Shown here: one piece after another, positions 3,838 to 5,981 of the stretch | How the letters are laid out: the number at the start of each line of letters is the position of its first letter | How positions within the stretch are numbered: position 1 is the stretch's first letter | Source of the DNA: Cellvibrionaceae bacterium | GTDB lineage: Bacteria; Pseudomonadota; Gammaproteobacteria; Pseudomonadales; Cellvibrionaceae | Direction of reading: 5' to 3' | Length of the DNA: 5,981 nt | Assembly: GCA_030597965.1 (NCBI GenBank) | Contig: JAUVQU010000147.1 | Coordinates: 1-5,981 of the forward strand | Notes under the pieces: generated by a model | What the model was told of the DNA's origin: nothing | Database searches by the model: none | The model's input: the letters and a program-made list of their open reading frames with translations, nothing else | Made by a program: the position numbers and the translations under genes

Positions 3838-5981
3838 TTACGGACCTACCACATCCATCAGCTTGGCGTAGTCAGTTACCACGTCGTACTTCACTTTATC
3901 ACCGGTGACCTGCTGACTGATCTCGGCGAAGAACTTGCGAGCACATTCAATCTTGGTTTTTTCGATCTCGCGTAGTTTCATGGACGACATCGAGCCCTTG
4001 GTTTCAGCGACAAAGTAGATGTGTTTGACGTTACCTTCTCGGAATGAAATAGCCCAGTCTGGGTTGTAGTCGCCCACCGGGGTAGGAATCAGGAAGCCAC
4101 GTGGCAACTTGGCATAAACCACCACCTCAGTGCTGGTATCGAGCTCTTTGACAAAGCGACGCTCAACGTCAGAATCAGTAATGGCGTAATCGTAGACATG
4201 ATTCTTCAGCTTCTGCGTAGCACGTGAGAAATCCTGCCCTGTTTGGCTAGCCATGAAGATATCCACATCATACCGCTCATCCACTTCATCATAAGCCAAG
4301 CGCTCGATGACCATGGCGGCTTTCTGCTCAGTGATCAACCGAGAAGCCTCGGCAATGAAATGCTCCGGATTTTGCTGGAACTGCTTAAACACCGCCTCCT
4401 TGATGCCTTGCAGTACGCGAGCAGTCGTCTGACGGGTCAACTGTGCATTGGCTGCCACTTTACCCAATAAGTCATAGCGAACCAGCGAGTGGATAGAGTT
4501 ACCATATTCCGTGGCCGTTTCCTCAACCTTGAAGCCTTCACCTTTTCTCAGTTGCTCGTCAGTCAGTCCATCCTGCTGTATGCCTTTCTGCACAGTATAT
4601 TGCAGCGGCGTCACGCGCAGCGCCTGGTTCAGGGACGCAATACACTTTTGAACCAGCTCATCCGAGTCGAATTCGACACGGTACACCGCTTTGCGGTTGA
4701 TACGCTGCCATAGCGCCTGGAATTCTTTTTTGTCGAAGTTAGCGTTGAGGGGGTTGGTTTTGGGTTTACGGCCATCCTCGATCTTCGGCAGTTGAGCATC
4801 GCTGAACACACTGTCGATCAAGTCAAACACCTGATCGGCATAAGGCTTCAGGTCATCCGGTAGATCGGCCAAGGTACCCTGCTTTTTGGCATTGTGATAA
4901 TCATCCGTGATTTGGTCATCATTATCGGTATAGTCGTTCTTTACCAGGTAGCGGTAAATCTGTTTGGCCATAGCGGCCGTCACATCTATCGGGCCTTCTT
5001 CGGTGAGCAACTGCTTACCAGTAAAGTAGGCTTCAGTTGCCTGACGCGGCCGAGCACTCAACGTATCACCAATTTCCTGCTGAAGCCCTGCTACGAAGTC
5101 TTTATAGCTTTCACTGGCAATCACGGTCAGTACGTTGATGTCATGTACGATGGCCGGGGTATCCATGCGGTCGCCGTGCTGATCCACCGACAAACGTAAC
5201 CCACGCCCCACTTCCTGACGTCGAGAAATAGTATTGTCACTGTGCTTGAGCATGCACATGACAAAGACGTTGGGGTTATCCCAGCCCTCGCGCAGCGCCG
5301 AGTGAGAGAAGATAAACCTGACCTGTCGTTTAGCACGAGTTTCTGCGTCATCTGACCAAGCATGGAAGGCCAGAAGACTCTCCTTGTCCTTCAAAATCAG
5401 GTCGTAGGCATCCACATCGTCGGAGTCGACGGAGCGGGCACCGACCTTGGGGTTTTTCAGACGGCTTGTCTTCTTATCAATAGAGAAGTAACCATTATGC
5501 GTAGCTGCTGGGTCAATACCTTCCAGGTACTTCCTGTAAGCCTCGTTATCAATAGCCAACTCGGATAAGTATTCGTTCTTGAGCAGCTGATACTCTTCTT
5601 CGAAGATACGGGCGTACTCGCCCTTCTCATCCGACTGGTCATAGTCGCGGTACTTGGCCACCTCGTCGATAAAGAACAGCGACAGTACCTTGATGCCCTG
5701 GGCAAACAACTGCTTTTCCCGATCCAGGTGGGCCTTGATGGTTTCACGGATCTGGATACGCCGGATGTCTCGCTCGGACATATCGCCGTTGGCTTCACCG
5801 GCTTGCAAAACCTGCCCGTTGGTGAACTCTACGGTATCGTTAGTGGCATCGATCTGGCTAATAGTGAAGCCGTCACGGTATTGGTCCAGCTCGCCGGACT
5901 CGGCAAACAGGTCATCGCGAAACTGCAGGCGGCGTAGCTGACGCTTGATCACACCCGACTTGAGTTTCACCTCCAGCTCGA
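3838..5981 (-). CDS. res: type III restriction enzyme, Res subunit (partial, C-terminal part)
   Basis: The frame is open to the right edge, giving 713 visible codons of a protein that in this family is about 950-1000 residues, so roughly the first quarter is outside. A GTG at 5970 is internal, not a start. Numbered from that codon, the visible part holds the RecA2 half of the superfamily 2 helicase: IRETIKAHLDREKQLF (74-89), KVLSLFFIDEVAKYR (94-108), SALREGWDNPNVF (224-236, motif V) and QEVGRGLR (252-259, motif VI). A C-terminal PD-(D/E)xK nuclease follows, with PD at 637-638 and ETK at 656-658. Type III enzymes need Mod for target recognition and cleave after ATP-dependent communication between two inversely oriented sites. 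Walker A and the DEAD-type box must lie off the window, and mod is expected just beyond. All visible motifs are intact, arguing for a functional enzyme. Confidence 0.93.
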   Translation of the reverse strand, partial: ELEVKLKSGVIKRQLRRLQFRDDLFAESGELDQYRDGFTISQIDATNDTVEFTNGQVLQAGEANGDMSERDIRRIQIRETIKAHLDREKQLFAQGIKVLSLFFIDEVAKYRDYDQSDEKGEYARIFEEEYQLLKNEYLSELAIDNEAYRKYLEGIDPAATHNGYFSIDKKTSRLKNPKVGARSVDSDDVDAYDLILKDKESLLAFHAWSDDAETRAKRQVRFIFSHSALREGWDNPNVFVMCMLKHSDNTISRRQEVGRGLRLSVDQHGDRMDTPAIVHDINVLTVIASESYKDFVAGLQQEIGDTLSARPRQATEAYFTGKQLLTEEGPIDVTAAMAKQIYRYLVKNDYTDNDDQITDDYHNAKKQGTLADLPDDLKPYADQVFDLIDSVFSDAQLPKIEDGRKPKTNPLNANFDKKEFQALWQRINRKAVYRVEFDSDELVQKCIASLNQALRVTPLQYTVQKGIQQDGLTDEQLRKGEGFKVEETATEYGNSIHSLVRYDLLGKVAANAQLTRQTTARVLQGIKEAVFKQFQQNPEHFIAEASRLITEQKAAMVIERLAYDEVDERYDVDIFMASQTGQDFSRATQKLKNHVYDYAITDSDVERRFVKELDTSTEVVVYAKLPRGFLIPTPVGDYNPDWAISFREGNVKHIYFVAETKGSMSSMKLREIEKTKIECARKFFAEISQQVTGDKVKYDVVTDYAKLMDVVGP

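Noticed and set aside
4243..5941. Several plus-strand and alternative minus-strand open frames within res
   Set aside because: They overlap a long frame with intact helicase and nuclease motifs and have no features of their own.

Overview
The window looks like gammaproteobacterial chromosome running into the end of an integrated genomic island. GdhA, Rnk and the tRNA remnant all resemble gammaproteobacterial versions. A Halomonas-like (Oceanospirillales) host is my best guess, but that rests on protein resemblance only.

Left part (about 1-2796) is host backbone. Positions 65-240 carry a faint minus-strand trace of an IS66-type insertion sequence (end of tnpA, start of tnpB). A leader with a hairpin follows, then gdhA (NADP-type glutamate dehydrogenase, 482-1834) with a clear intrinsic terminator, then rnk (1971-2384). 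Facing rnk on the minus strand is the C-terminal two thirds of a GGDEF (diguanylate cyclase) domain whose 5' part is missing.

Boundary (2797-about 3000). The GGDEF remnant abuts the exact 3' half of a CAU-anticodon tRNA, most like tRNA-Ile2. The tRNA runs from its CCA end back to the anticodon loop and there loses all tRNA character. This is the expected scar of a tyrosine-recombinase island that recombines in the anticodon loop. The side lacking the tRNA 5' half (to the right) is the island; the left is host DNA. About 120 bp into the island are three 8-bp repeats spaced exactly 11 bp apart, candidate integrase or excisionase arm sites.

Right part (about 2841-5981) is island cargo. A toxin-first type II toxin-antitoxin pair (HigB2/RelE-like toxin and NadS/HigA-like Xre antitoxin, 3089-3708) has a palindromic operator candidate upstream. 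It converges on the 3' end of a type III restriction endonuclease gene (res), separated by a perfect 14-bp hairpin. The res gene runs off the right edge, so its helicase N-terminus and the partner methylase gene mod are outside. Together this is a compact defence and addiction module at the distal end of an island. The integrase and the intact tRNA are expected beyond the window. The families present are known; the most informative point is the island boundary itself.
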